A stretch of DNA of 64,000 nucleotides, taken from assembly GCA_033782935.1 (NCBI GenBank), contig JAWQEG010000283.1, positions 3,534,001-3,598,000 of the forward strand, in the 5' to 3' direction. The notes beneath the pieces are model-generated. The model saw only the letters and a list, made by a program, of their open reading frames with translations. It was not told the origin of the DNA and did not search any database. This DNA comes from Petrolisthes cinctipes (taxonomy: Eukaryota > Arthropoda > Malacostraca > Decapoda > Porcellanidae). Below, one piece after another: positions 9,693 to 22,331 of this stretch. Position 1 is the first letter of the stretch, and each line of letters starts with the position of its first letter. Both the position numbers and the translations under genes were made by a program.

Positions 9693-10227
9693 TTGAAGGG
9701 GCGGGTTTCGTTGGGAGTTGCATCAACTCTTGGTCATCAGTTTGATCGGCGGCGATAGCGGCATAGTTGATGAGGGTTGCTGAGTTGCGCGAACGGGAGA
9801 GGGTGTCTGCAGGCACGTTGTTTTCACCTCTGATATACCGAATGTCAGTGGTTAACTGTGAAATGTAAGAAGTGTGGCGTACTTGTCTTGGTGTGTAGGA
9901 GTTCTTGTTGTTGAATGTGGAGGCGAGAGGTTTGTGATCAGTCAAAACATGAAAAAGCCTACCTTCGAGGAAGTAACAGAAGTGTTTGATGGCTTTATAG
10001 ATGGTGAGAAGTTCTCTGTCGAAAGCACTGTATCTTTATCTTGATTCCGCTGGAGATAGTTTCTTGGATAAGAAGGCGAGAGGCTTCCAGTCATCATCGT
10101 GGTGTTGCTGTAGGATGGGACTCATACCTGTGTCAGATGCGTCAGTGCAGATGGCTGTGATGGCATCTGGAGTAGGGAAGCAGTGGGAGGTGTCTTCTCC
10201 AATGGCATTGGTAGCATTGGTGTAGGC
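9679..10227 (-). pseudogene. Gypsy-1 RNase H, frameshifted
   Basis: Visible motifs, in order, are LAFLSKKLSPAE, YSAFDRELLTIYKAIKHF, FHVLTDHKPLAS and IRYIRGENNVPADTLSR, as in the RNase H and connection region of Gypsy Pol. Several small indels break the frame, for example near 10035 and between this part and the integrase (about 9690). It is not translatable as one protein. Confidence 0.75.
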
Positions 10228-11079
10228 TTACGCGGTAGTGTCTGGCCATGTTAGTGTTATTGACTGACCTCTCTTGCATGGTTTCAGCATGTTGTAGAGA
10301 GGCTGAAGGAGTGCTGCACAGTGTGTGATGAACCTGTTGTAATAGTTGAGCATTCCCAGGAAGCGTTTCAGTTCGCGTGGAGTCTTGGGTCTTGGGAACT
10401 GCTGGATGGCTTCCTGTCTTGAAGGTGTGGGAGAGATACCAGAGGAGGAAACAGTGTGTCCAAGGAATTGGGTAGAGTTGACACTGAAGGAGGACTTGGC
10501 AGCGTTAAGTTGTACCGGTATACCGTAAGTTTGGAATCTCTCAAATACCTGTGTAAGATGTTGCTGGTGAGTTTGTTCGTCGGGGCTGGCGATGAGGACG
10601 TCGTCAACATAGGCGAAGCAGAAGGGCAGTCCGCGTAGTACTTTGTCGATAAATCTCTGGAAGGTCTGTGCAGAGTTCTCGAGACCAAAGGACATCCTGA
10701 CATATATAGATAAACCAAAATGGGTGATGATGGCTGTTTTAGGAATAACATCAGGGTTCACAGGGATTTGGTGGAAGGCTTTGAAAAGGTCGAGATTAGA
10801 AAAGATGGTTGTGCCAGTAAGTTGGGAAGATAAATCTTGGATGTTAGGGATAGGGTATCTGTCTATAATAATCTTACTGTTAAGTGCTTTGTAGTTGCCG
10901 GAGGGTCTGATGTCACCTTTTTTCTTGTTAACAATGTGGAGTGGAGAAGCCCAGTTGCTTGAACTTGTTTGGATGATACCTCGGTCGAGGAGGGACTCGA
11001 ATTTAGCCTTGGCGAGTTTGTACCGTTCAGGGGCGAGTCTTCTGGCCTTGACATAGGTGGGGGCTCCAGTGGTCTCCAT
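10228..11079 (-). pseudogene. Gypsy-1 reverse transcriptase domain
   Basis: An open stretch of 283 codons runs from the fingers (YKLAKAKFESLLDRGII, SNWASPLHIVNKK) through SNLDLFKAFHQIPV to the catalytic FAYVDDVL (YVDD at about 10600-10614) and the connection (RFLGMLNYYNRFI). The YxDD box is intact. Arg replaces the usual residue in KKGDIRPSGNYKALN, a minor change. It is part of a Pol polyprotein, so the ATG at 11079 is not a true start. Confidence 0.88.
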
Positions 11080-11576
11080 GTAGTGAAGGGCGTGGTGCGT
11101 GGCTGGCGTGACTGCAGAGTATGGCTATGTAAGAGAGGGGTAAGACTTGAGTAAGGATGCATACCTGTTGTCAGCTGAAATTGTAGACAGCTGTGTGCTT
11201 GAACCTTTGGCGATCGAAGTGTTAGCGGATATTCTGGTGAGTGGATCGTACAACTTGCTGGTCTTAAGATTGATGGAGAGATTGTAGTGTTTGAGGAAGT
11301 CAGCATCAAGTATGGGTTGGGAGATGTCAGAGATGTGGAAGGCCCACTCAAACGCTCGTCGTAGATGGAGTTCAACCTTGAGGGTAAGCTTGATGTCAAC
11401 TGGTATGGCAGAAAAGTTGGCTGCAAAGAGTGAAGTGATCGGTGGTAGTCTCCTTTGGCTGGATGTAGCAGAGAGAACACTAATCTCGGCGCCTGTGTCT
11501 TCTAAGAAAAACTTATGGTTGAGTGGATCTCAGATGTGGAAGAGTGTGGACTTCCGTTTGCAGGCACTATGGACCA
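11080..11576 (-). pseudogene. Gypsy-1 aspartic protease region
   Basis: The retroviral-type active site DTGAEISVL is readable at about 11499-11476 in the minus frame FFLEDTGAEISVLSAT, and PILDADFLKHYNL follows, typical of the second half of the domain. A TGA interrupts the frame a few codons before the motif (about 11530). Confidence 0.75.
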
Positions 11577-12393
11577 CTAGTGACTGCTGGTGTCATTTCC
11601 CGAATTAAATGAACAGGGTTGCTGGCAATGGTGTGCATTTTGACCAAAACGATTATGATTGAAGCACATACCGTTAGTGTTGGAGTTGGTGGAGTTGTTG
11701 GAGTTGTTGCGGGAGTCTCTGCTGCAGAACCTGTGGCTTCGTGGAGTTGGAGAGCAGGCAAGAGACTGTTGTTGTACTTGAATTGTCATCTCACTTACTT
11801 GTAGTTCCAGGCTGGATATGAGGTCCTTGAGTTGGGTGATTTCGTTTGATGAGGTGATGTTGCAGATGGTGGTGTCATTTAGGATGGTGTCCATGAACTC
11901 ATCTGCAAGCAGTGCGAGGTCTTCAAGGGGTAACTTGCCTTTAACTGTGATGAGGTTGCGTTGGATGGTCTGCGGGAGGCGCTGGTAGAAGAGGTGGGTG
12001 AGGATGGTGGTGTCGAAGGACTGCTGGTGGGTACTGATGAGATTCTTCATCCGTCGGAGGAGGTCGGTAGGCTTTTCATTTCCTAGCTCTTCCTTGGAGA
12101 GAAGTTCCTGGAGTCGTGTAGAGAGAGAAGCTTCAAGACGTGTGGTGATGGTCTTCGTAGGGAGTGTCACTGGTGCAGGCGGCTGTGACAGAATCAAAGA
12201 GTTGGGCGAGGACTTCAGGAGGCAGGAGGGTGGTGGCGGCACTGAACTTCTTATGACTGGAGGTGATGCGGTGTGCTCTGAAGTTGACTTCAAGAATGGT
12301 GAACCATAGGGTAGGGTTGTGAGAAGAGAAGGTGGGAGCATGGAAGTTAGAGATGGTGGGAGTGGTGTCAGAGATGTCTTGAGGTTCAGACAT
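11577..12393 (-). pseudogene. Gypsy-1 gag with one frameshift
   Basis: It starts MSEPQDISDT (ATG at 12393-12391). The capsid-like part reads FTILEVNFRAHRITS and LFDSVTAAC. At about 12150-12160 the frame slips; the protein resumes as TKTITTRLEASLSTRLQELL and continues to a Cys/His cluster, CFNHNRFGQNAHHCQQPC. That cluster is a degenerate nucleocapsid-type motif often seen in arthropod Gypsy gags. Length without the break would be roughly 270 residues. Confidence 0.8.
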
Positions 12394-12859
12394 GGTGAAT
12401 GTAGAAAAAGGCAGCAACAGGTGGAGTTAGAAGAGATAGGCTGCAACAGGTGAGGTTGGGAGGGAAAGGCGGCTGCGGGTAAGGTAGGTAGGGTTAGAAA
12501 TGTAGGGAGCGGACAGCGTCGGGTAAGGTGAGTAGTGGAGGAAGAAACAGGCAGCTTCAGGTAAGGTGAGTTATGGAGGAAGAAGTAGGTAAGGTGAGTA
12601 GTGGAGGAAGAAGTAGGTATGCTAAGTTAGCAGTGAGAGAGAGAGACGGCGGCGGCAGGTAGGCTGGAGGCGGCGCCAGGCAGGCTGGGTAGAATTGCTG
12701 AGGGGAAGGAGGAATGTTGTGGCGGCAGGCAGAGATGCAGTGGAAGTGAGAAGTAGCACTGAAGAGGAGACAACTGAAGCGAGTTGTCCAAAAAATAACT
12801 AGCGAGCCAGTGGTTGCGGGCTGCTAGTCAGGAGATGTGTCACTCAGGAGGTCACCAAA
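12394..12859 (-). other. Gypsy-1 leader with short repeats and primer-binding-like site
   Basis: On the minus strand the LTR end is followed by TTTGGTGACCTCCTGAG (12859-12843), a plausible primer-binding site. The + strand at 12480-12620 has three or four repeats of GGTAAGGTGAGTAGTGGAGG. Confidence 0.5.
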
Positions 12860-12978
12860 TGTTGCGTGTGCAACTAAGGTTGTCTCTTAGTATCCTGTGC
12901 AAGAACTGTGAGATGTTTGGGGTGCCTTTCTTAGCTGTAATTAGTCCGTTAGTTGCTATGATAGGATGAGTGATAACA
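12860..12978 (-). repeat. Short 5' LTR of Gypsy-1
   Basis: Minus-strand sequence begins TGTTATCACTC and ends CACACGCAACA, a TG...CA unit of 119 bp with the primer-binding-like site next to it. The non-LTR element resumes within 6 bp of its outer end. The partner 3' LTR is missing, so the limits cannot be confirmed by comparison. Confidence 0.5.
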
Positions 12979-12983
12979 TTCCT

Positions 12984-14026
12984 TCAGCGGAGAGCTGTAT
13001 TTCCTGATTTTAACAATATGTTCATGCGAGTAGTACCTGGTACATTTGAGGGGTTACTAATACAAACATGTGGTATGTACACTACAACGTAATGAAATTG
13101 CATGAGAAAGGATACAATAGGTAAACCAGATTCATGGGGAGCGGCATTACTCGAATTGACAGTGGAGAATATGATGACAAAATGGGTGAGAGAAAAAACT
13201 AGGTATAGAGAAACAGACGAGCCAACAATGCTCCATCTGGTGTTCACTAGGGAGGCGGATGTAATAGGAGACATCACATACAAAAGTCCGCTAGACAAAA
13301 GTGATCATGTACACTCGGAATCCAAAATTTGTATCCAGGTCTTGTTGAAGTTTTGAATCAGTTGACATACTAGTGAAACAATGACAACGCTTATCCTGTT
13401 TCATATTTGCTTGAGCTCACTATATTAATACTCGATCAGGCTATTCGAAGGAAGCCTGGATACATATTTTGGATTGCGAGCGTACTTATTGAGTTGGAAA
13501 TATTAGAGGGAGGTGTAGATGTCAGGGATGAAGCACATAGGGAGAATAGGTTGAATTATGGAAGGACTGAGTTTAGAAAACAAAGAAAGTTCTTTTGGGG
13601 TACAGACTGGATGGAGCTGGTGGATGCCGGAAGTGTGCAGAGAAAATACCATTTATTTGGAAAAATATATACGGAAGGAGTATCCAAGTATGTACAGTCA
13701 CGAGCACTAATAAATATACAGCTCTGGCTGAAGCTTTGAACAGGCCAAATTCACCAACGAAGTAATTCCAATGGAGATGTTATTGTAGACACACCTGAAT
13801 ACTTATTAGTGCTGGTGACTGTATCAAAATATAATATAAGTAAACTGAAGAAAAAAGAATGGTTCACTGGACAATGTGAGACAGCAAGATTGAGAAACGA
13901 GGAAGCCTGGAATAGAATGCGGAGGGGGAATACACAGAAAAATAGAGAGTCATTTAAAAAGGCAAGAAATAATTATGTTCAGGCAAGAAGAGAGACGGAA
14001 AAGAATTATGAGAAAGATATTGTAGC
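12984..14026 (+). pseudogene. Non-LTR retrotransposon fragment (endonuclease to linker)
   Basis: Readable pieces are GAALLELTVENMMTKWV, then DEPTMLHLVFTREADVI and SPLDKSDHV (end of an apurinic-type endonuclease), then LNYGRTEFRKQRKFFWGTDW and LFGKIYTEGVSKYV, then KKKEWFTGQCETARLRNEEAW and ARRETEKNYEKDIV (linker before the RT). Stops and indels separate them. The 5' side is cut by Gypsy-1 and the 3' side by the LTR that starts at 14027. Confidence 0.75.
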
Positions 14027-14403
14027 GACATCAAGCACCTTTATGTAGCTTCCATCTCACCTGTCCACGGGGCGCATCTTCTGCCTCACCTGTTCTACCT
14101 GAGCCAACCCTGGCTGGCCTGAGCGGCCGCAGCGCCGTTGTTCATTCACTCGGTCACTAGCTCTACACCTGGAAACACCTCCCTCTCCTGACCTGCCATG
14201 CCTCCTGTCGCTACCTGCCTACACCAAGCTCTCCACGTGTCGCCTGCAGCAGCTACCTCTCTCACACTACACGACCACGGCAGGCGGGAACTCACAGCTA
14301 CAAGGTGCTTGCTACTACACAACCTATGTACTTACCAATAAATTATTACCGTGTATAATCGAGTCTGTTCACCCCGGTACTAACACAATCACCTGTTGTT
14401 ACA
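14027..14403 (+). repeat. LTR of a Gypsy-type element (family LTR-A)
   Basis: It begins GACATCAAGCACC, contains AATAAA at 14338-14343 and GTCTGTTCACCCC, and ends TGTTGTTACA. It is followed by ATTGGCGACCCCGGAAA, a classic LTR/primer-binding junction. Its reverse complement recurs at 39089-39477, where target duplications define the same ends. Confidence 0.75.
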
Positions 14404-15004
14404 ATTGGCGACCCCGGAAAATTCAATTTGCGTGCACAATACAATTTTAACTCCATGCTACTCTACGGCCACACGAGATACTCCACTCTACGTCTATGTA
14501 AGCTACTCCACTATACGTCCACATAAGTTACTCCTCATGCTACGAGCTACGCTACTCCACGTCCACGCAAGCTACTCCACTCTACGTCCATGTAAGCTAC
14601 TATACTCTACGTTAATGTGTTGTTACCTACTTCACTCTACGTCCACACAAGCTACGAACTTCTTCACTCCACGTCCACGTGTTGTAAGCTACTCCCTTAT
14701 ACGCCCAAGTGTTGCAAGCTACTCCACTATACGACCACGACTACCATCTACTACCTACGAGCTACACAGGCTACAACACCTCCACACACCAGCTACGACC
14801 TTCACAGCGGCCTATGACTGACTCCTTCAGCCACGACTCCCCAGTGTTTTCACCCCTCCAGAATTTTAGTTAACTTAACTTACCCCCTAAAACCCCTGTC
14901 TTTCAGCCACGCGTCTCACACATTTCCGTACCACCAACCCCTACCATCCACCTGAGTCTCTACCGCGACCCCCTCCTCTATTCGGCGTACCCCATTCCTC
15001 GCTG
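14404..15004 (+). other. Leader of the LTR-A element with irregular 20-30-bp repeats
   Basis: After the primer-binding site, about 14450-14760 consists of variants of CTACTCCACTCTACGTCCACG. No gag or pol follows; the element is cut off at or before the MITE at 15007. Confidence 0.55.
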
Positions 15005-15006
15005 TA

Positions 15007-15172
15007 CAGTCGGAGGCAGAAGTCCTGTCGCCTCACCTGCTTCACCGAGACGTACAGTGTTCATGGACTCGAGAAATACGCACGTTTTCTACACCTAATA
15101 ATCTCGAGTCTATGAACATCGCGTGCCTCGGTGAAGCAAGTGAGGCGACAACAGGACTTTTGCCGCCGACTG
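15007..15172. mobile_element. Palindromic Tc1/mariner-type MITE
   Basis: It has 166 bp, begins CAGTCGG and ends CCGACTG, with TA on both sides (15005-15006 and 15173-15174). Almost the whole left half pairs with the right half (GTCGCCTCACCTGCTTCACCGAG against its near-complement), leaving a small loop around 15085. There is no coding capacity. Confidence 0.85.
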
Positions 15173-15448
15173 TACCTAGATTTAAATATTGTTTGTAAAT
15201 AAGAAGTTTTGTGAAAGATACTGTTTAGTATATGCTTTATAGTATAGCATACCCTTGTATATAAAAAAATTCCCAAAACCTGCATGGTTATATCTCTTTA
15301 AAAATCAAGTTTGATGTAAAAGGTCTTCCCATTTACACTAGGGTTGCCAAGTGTATTAAATCATTATATATATGTATATATGTGAGGGCCTTCTTGGCAT
15401 AACATTTGAAGTAGAACCACATGCTTTAATACACGTGTCACTTTGCAG

Positions 15449-16595
<1,147 letters not shown>

Positions 16596-16833
16596 AAAGA
16601 AGTTTAAAAATATAAAATTATATCATGGTTAACAGTGTATTTATTTACCAACTTATTATGTCTGTGTCTGTTGGTGTTTTGCTATATGTTTTTTTTAATG
16701 TGGCATGTGACAGAATGTTTGATAACATTGGTACAGTACTGGCATGCAGAAACACCAAACTATATATATATATATATATACTGTATATCTATTTCCTAAG
16801 TTGGTGTTATCGGTTACATTTACATTACGATTA

Positions 16834-17080
16834 CATGGTTTTTCCAATGGGATCATAGAATATTTATTGTGTTGCTGGAATGTGTGGCTATGCAGTTCAG
16901 TGTTATTTACAGTATGCTCCTAACTTGGCTAGGAGCATACTATTACTGTCTTCCCTAAAATGACACAACACTGTATGCTCCTAGCCAAATAAGGAGCATA
17001 CTTTATGTAACACTGAACTGCTCACAGACACACATTCCAGCAACACAATAAACATTCTAAGATTGCATTGGAAAAACCAT
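16834..17080. repeat. Large imperfect palindrome of about 247 bp
   Basis: Left arm from CATGGTTTTTCCAAT through TTGTGTTGCTGGAATGTGTG and GCAGTTCAGTGTTA pairs with the right arm ending ATTGGAAAAACCAT. Each arm also contains its own hairpin made from TATGCTCCTA and TAGGAGCATA (about 16914-16942 and 16972-17000). It sits between the nuclease stop and the minus-strand ORF. Confidence 0.85.
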
Positions 17081-17101
17081 CCTGATCCAAAGTTATTTTC
17101 C

Positions 17102-17320
17102 TTATTTCTCAATAAATACTCTTACAATAGAAGCCAGCGCTATAATGGCTTCAGCAGCTTGTCTCTGTGTTGCTGCACTTTCTCTAATAGCAGCTGTGGC
17201 TTCCTGCTGACTCTCCATCATCACTTCTAGGATGTCTTTAATATCCTCTTGTGCATGGAGGAAGTGTAGCAACAATACGTATTCTGCTGTGTGTTCAGAA
17301 TAAACAATGTTATTAAACAA
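17102..17320 (-). CDS. C-terminal exon of a coiled-coil protein, perhaps the Harbinger Myb-like partner
   Basis: The minus frame reads EDIKDILEVMMESQQEATAAIRESAATQRQAAEAI and ends VRVFIEK. It is a strongly helical, Gln/Ala/Glu-rich segment like the tail of Myb/SANT-like proteins that Harbinger elements encode beside the nuclease. The DNA-binding part is not seen, and the ATG at 17320 may not be the real start. Assignment rests on shape and on the convergent position next to the nuclease. Confidence 0.4.
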   Translation of the reverse strand: MFNNIVYSEHTAEYVLLLHFLHAQEDIKDILEVMMESQQEATAAIRESAATQRQAAEAIIALASIVRVFIEK

Positions 17321-17703
17321 TCTTCAGAGAGTGGGTCATTGATAGCCTTAGCCAATCAAAGGCGTGTATCAGTTACTGCGCTCCTAACAATGAAAGAGCA
17401 GAGGCTTCTTGGATCAGGGCGAAGTTAATGACACCTGCTGTGTGTAGTTAGTTATTACCGACATCGGTATTAGCGACGCGTCGCTAAACTATCTCTTTGG
17501 ATTCCACCCCAGGCTTGGTTTTGCATAATTATGTAGCCTTATTTGTTTGTGTACCTTACCTCTATCTGCTTATGGCTACAATAATTACAATTCGTTCAGT
17601 TTGGTATTCTTTCTGTAACAGTAATCATTATTTGGTACTTCAGAAAAGATAAACATTACAGGTAGGGTATGTGGGAAAAAATGTCAACACTACGTACAAT
17701 AAG

Positions 17704-17997
17704 TTACCTTGGAAAATCACTGTCACTGTCATCACTCTCCATACTATCCACATCATCAGGGTCTGAAGACTCCTCTCTGCAGCAATAAGGCAGTGTTGGT
17801 AGAGGCATGGCACTTACACAAATCAAATTTGCCGCTGTGACTGTGTGACGTATGTGTTCGTCAGTTGCCAAAAGTCTCCAGCAGGCTGTCAGATTCCCGA
17901 CAAGTTGCCAAACAGTGATAGCTGCCGACGCTACTGGAAAATAACTGTGCATGTTTTGAACAGTGCATTCTGCTTGCCCTACTTGTATTCTAATCAT
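17704..17997 (-). CDS. Unrecognised ORF with acidic C-terminus
   Basis: Ninety-seven codons end in an Asp/Ser/Glu-rich run (SSDPDDVDSMESDDSDSDF) and then a possible donor (CCAAG|gtaact) at about 17706. It may be an upstream exon of the same minus-strand gene as 17102-17320. No domain is recognised. Confidence 0.25.
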   Translation of the reverse strand: MIRIQVGQAECTVQNMHSYFPVASAAITVWQLVGNLTACWRLLATDEHIRHTVTAANLICVSAMPLPTLPYCCREESSDPDDVDSMESDDSDSDFPR

Positions 17998-18000
17998 CCA

Positions 18001-18860
18001 TGATTCTAATGGCTGTCCTGAAGGGCTATATAAGGTGGTGCTAACTTGTAATGAGTTCTAATTACATATTCTTCCCTTACACTGATAACTTCATGGTAAA
18101 TACCAAATTATTGGTTTCCATACCTACGTGACCTGTGATCAATCTAAATACTGTCTTTATAATTGCACATAATATCATGTATTACATTGTTTGGTTTTGT
18201 TTCTTTTATATTTTATTTATCACTGTAGGTATATCGTGTACGAACTCATATACAACTGCATGGACTGATTTACCATATTACCATTATTTATATATACATG
18301 TATGTACCATTACCATTTACTATTATTTCTATGCCATTGAGATATTCCTTTGTGTATAATACGTATTATTCAAAGCAGACGCATCTAATACTTCATGCCT
18401 AGATTATGATGCATGATGGGAGCACATGAGAGCCACCTCGCGCTCGCTTGCTCGCACTAGCCAGTTTGAGTTAGGAACCTAACCTACTCAAGGCCCGCTG
18501 TGTACTTGTGCTCCATATTAATATTAAGAACCTACATTTCAAGTGACAACACGTTTCCTTCACCCACCATACAGTTAAGGAAACGTTGAGGCCTAGCCAC
18601 CAAGGTCCAGTGAACCACAACATACAATTGCCAATTCATTTTATCAAGTAAAGATGAGGGTTACAGGACATTTCTGAAGTCACTTTATTGAAGATTCTCA
18701 GTTTGCTACAAATAGCCATTGTTTTCCGCCAGCTTACTGAGCTTAGAGCCAATGTCAACAGAATGACATCTCTTATAATATGCTATAATTTATTCTAATT
18801 GCTGTCCAGAAGGACTTTATATGGTGACGCTAACTCGTAATGAGCTGCCACTTACTGTCC
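18001..18860 (+). repeat. Pair of direct repeats of about 70 bp, 787 bp apart
   Basis: TTCTAATGGCTGTCCTGAAG plus ATGGTGCTAACTTGTAATGAG-like text at about 18003-18060 recurs at about 18790-18848. The segment between is AT-rich, with a GC-richer patch at 18410-18520. It shows no coding frame of interest. Confidence 0.6.
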
Positions 18861-18964
18861 ATTTCTTAGAACTCTAGTGCCTATTTCTAATTAACTTTCT
18901 AAGGTGAAAACACCGTAAGGTGTCGACGGCATCGGGAAAGTCTCTTTTGGCGGATACCGTACAG

Positions 18965-19290
18965 TGTTATAACATCAAGGAAGCCTTTGCATCATTACCC
19001 GGGGTGAACAGACTCTAGTATACACAGTACAGTTTATTGGTAGTACACAAGGGTCACACAGCATATGGTAGTATGCTGGCGTGCCGTGCCGTGCCGTGCT
19101 GTCGGTGAGCCGTGGCTGCTGCAGGAGAGTCGTCTGGAGGCAAGAGGATGACCGTGTGATCAAAATGGGAATACAGATAGGGTCGAGACAGCTAGGCAGG
19201 TGTAGTGGCAGACAGGTGTGGCGGCAGGCAGGACCTTCTCTTTCCAGTGCTCGAGTGTAAGTGTACAGTGTCAAGCACCAAGGCAAATCA
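18965..19290 (-). repeat. Diverged LTR-like fragment
   Basis: On + it begins TGTTATAACATCAAGGAAGC, then GGGGTGAACAGACT and a TTTATTGGTA stretch. The reverse complement matches the end of the Gypsy-2 LTR (38240-38346), including CAATAAA and GGCTTCCTTGATGTTATAA. The outer limit near 19290 is uncertain. Confidence 0.5.
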
Positions 19291-19570
19291 CCGTGCGGTG
19301 TTGACGGGAGTGCAAGGGTTAATGTATACACACACACACACACATACTATATGTTATCCCCCAGAAAATATAGTGTAAATAAATAAGGAGGAATAGCACT
19401 CACTCTCAAGAAACGGTGAGTTCGCTTTGAAAAAGAAAAAAAAAAGGGGAAAAATGATGGTAGTAATATTTGATGAGCCACGGTCCCTCATTTCGTATCA
19501 CAATAAGGCTAAATTGACCATAGCACACCAACTGGCTCCACTCGCATGATACGATTACCCCCCCCCCCCT

Positions 19571-19638
<68 letters not shown>

Positions 19639-20878
19639 CCTATAGCAACGGTAAATAAGACCTGCTCGTGTTCTCCACCCCTCACCTTCCCAAACCACCC
19701 TATGGTATGTATGGTAGTTTTGTTTGATTGAGGATTTTGTGACTTAGTGTAATAATAATAATAATAATAATAATAATAGTTGTAGTTATAGTAATGATGG
19801 TAGTTATAGTGAAAGTATTGGTGGTGGTAGCGATGTTTTAATGATAGTGGTGGTGGTAGTGATGGTGATAGAAGTACCGACGGTTAAAGTGACAGTGGTG
19901 GTGAAATTAAGAGTGGTCATAATGGTGGTAATGATAGTGGAGTGGTGGTGGAAATAACAGAATGCACACCACCTTTAACTCTACAAATATAGCACAAAAT
20001 AGGGCAGGGCAGGGCAGGACAGGGGAGGTAATAAAGGGTACGTCTGGATGGGTAGGATAGGGCAAGGAAGGAAGGGCATGGCAGGGCAAGGAATGGCAAG
20101 GCAGGGCAGGGCAAGGCATAGCTGTAAGGATAGACTATGGTCGTATGAGATTGATATTTGTAGGGTATAGGAATCAGGGAGGTGAAAGAGGGTAGGCCTA
20201 TATATGAATTAGATTTGGGTTAGGTAGAATGGATGGGTAGGGGAAGGGAACCATATAGGGAAAGGTAAGCATGATGCAAGATTGAACCAAATATGGCAAG
20301 GAACAAGGGGATGGGAAAGTTATATATTTGTTAAGGTGGAAATTTTGTTTTGGTAAATCTAGAGCAACTGAATCCTCTAAAAAATTCCAAGCAACAGAAC
20401 ACCATTATTTTTGTTCATCTGGTCCTGTTTCCTGGCATACTTTGGAGTAATTAAGGCACTCCAATGTAACAAAAGTATAGGGTATTGGGGTAAGGAAGGA
20501 AGGAGTATACAGTAAAGCATTAGGGGAGGTGGGGGGGAGATCTTCTAATTTAGGCAAACTGGAGGGTGACTGATTCTTTGGTCTACAGAGTATACAAAGG
20601 ATATTCAAACAGAAACAGACCTACTGGTCCTTTCGAAGGAAATTAAGTATGTTGATGGTAATGAAACTGGTGGTGGTGATGGTTTGGGATTGTGACGATG
20701 GTGGAGATAGGGTAGCGATGATGGTGATGGAGATAGGGTATTGAGGATGGCAGACGGTGGAAAGCCTAGCAATACAGAGAGAAAACCAAATGAGGAAAGA
20801 AAAGATTATTCTGTCATAAACAGTTTATCTTACCCAGCAAGGAAGGAGAGAAGCTCCATACTATTCTCATCATTCACA

Positions 20879-20916
<38 letters not shown>

Positions 20917-22331
20917 CAAGAAAGAGTCTGGGAAAATGAGATGGAGCAGAATGATATATAAATAATTTAAGTAAAGAGCTTTGAGGTACTATTATACCAT
21001 GGATGCTCTTAGTCGGAGCAAGATATTAGTAACATAACACGACATTACTGTAAAAATAACACTTCAAAATCCAATTAGTGAGTAGCTAGTGCATAATTGT
21101 GCTGGAAGATAACCTTTGCCACAAGTAATAATACTTCAACTTGACTCTCAGCTGAACAAGACATCATACTGTTGTGAAGGAAATAGACATTTATATAAAC
21201 AGTACAATCATCTGATGGAAATGACAACTGGTAAAGACGAGTGGAATCAGTACTTACCAATCGTCCTTGTAACCTCTTGAAAGAATTCCTTATGGTTGAT
21301 GCTGAATAATGGGGGATGATAAGTAGTGGCAGCGGTGGGATGCTCGGGGGTCACCACACTCCTGCTGGTGGTGGTGAGGTGGACATGTGAATTTTCAGTA
21401 TCAGTAATGAGGTGGACCAGCAAACATTGAGTATCAGAGGTGAGGTAGATAGATGATCGAGCCTTCTTTGCATGTCAGTGCTACAGTGGATAAGTGAGTT
21501 GTCAGAATCAGTGGTGAAGCAGGTGACTGAGCTTTGTGAATCAGAGACAAGATGGACAAGTTATCCTTCAGAATAAGATAAGAGGTGAAACAGTAATCTT
21601 CACAAAATCCAAGGCGAGGTGGAAGACTGAATTCAAAGTGCCTGAAGTGAGGTAGAAGTTATACTCAGCCTTCAGAAAGCGAGTCAGCAAAAACCAGAAG
21701 GGGCCTCCACTTCCATGCTGCTGCACCCACCAGTCTTCATCCTCTCCTACACCAGTCATCCTCAGTGTTGCAAGGGACTCAACTCTACTCCTATGCATAA
21801 AGTTCGTGGTTCAGGGAAAGATTTCACATGGCAATGGGAAGGAAGGAAGAAGAACAGCAATGGGGAAGGACATATAGTTTTACAAGAGCATTATGTCTTC
21901 TCGAAGGATGACGTCGTGGTAGTGCCACGAAAATACTCCCTCCTTTGACGAATTACCTCTCTTCTGGCAACTTATTTTGGTGCTTGGAGTGGTGGAGCAC
22001 AGTATGGCATAAGTCAGTGGATAATGTCACAACTACTAGCAAATTGGCACCTTCTTCCAAGTGAATTACCTTTCTTCTAGCACAAAATCAGAATCAAGTA
22101 CTATAATGTCTGAATTCACATACTAATAAATTTCTTGCTTGAGGAGTAATAAGATAGAACAGAAGAGTATAACAAAAATATAGTATAGTCGGTGTACTAG
22201 TACAGTAGCTTACAGGACGAGGTAGTGGGTGACATCAGCAAAATGGTTCCTCCTCATTGAAGACTCCCTTTTGTTCAGTGTTTCGGTGAGACGTGTAGAC
22301 GAGGAGGAGGGGGGCGAGAGAGCAAATGTTA
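19291..22331. other. Repeat-rich interval without a recognisable gene
   Basis: It holds C9 followed by (CT)n at 19558-19636, AAT triplets at 19750-19778, GGCAGGGCAAGG-like runs at 20003-20115, one fold-back repeat (20345-20480) and (GT)n at 20883-20914. Several short frames exist but none has domain-like content. From 21270 to 21690 there are loosely repeated sentences of the type GAGGTGGACAAGTGA...TCAGAATCAG. Confidence 0.6.
20345..20480 (+). repeat. Copy of the palindromic dispersed repeat
   Basis: Order: GAGCAACTGAATCCTC, CCAAGCAACAGAACACC, GGTCCTGTTTCCTGGCATAC, TTTGGAGTAATTAAGGCACT, CCAATGTAACAAAAG. It is the closest + strand match to the copy at 30905-31035. Confidence 0.75.

Larger units (their letters stand above)
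8593..12978 (-). mobile_element. Decayed Ty3/Gypsy LTR retrotransposon (element 1)
   Basis: In minus-strand order: a short 5' LTR (12978-12860), a leader, gag, aspartic protease, reverse transcriptase, RNase H and integrase, followed directly by a microsatellite where the 3' LTR should be. The gag-PR-RT-RH-IN order is diagnostic for Ty3/Gypsy. Several frameshifts and nonsense codons make it non-functional. It lies inside a non-LTR element whose coding sequence starts at about 12984. Confidence 0.88.
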
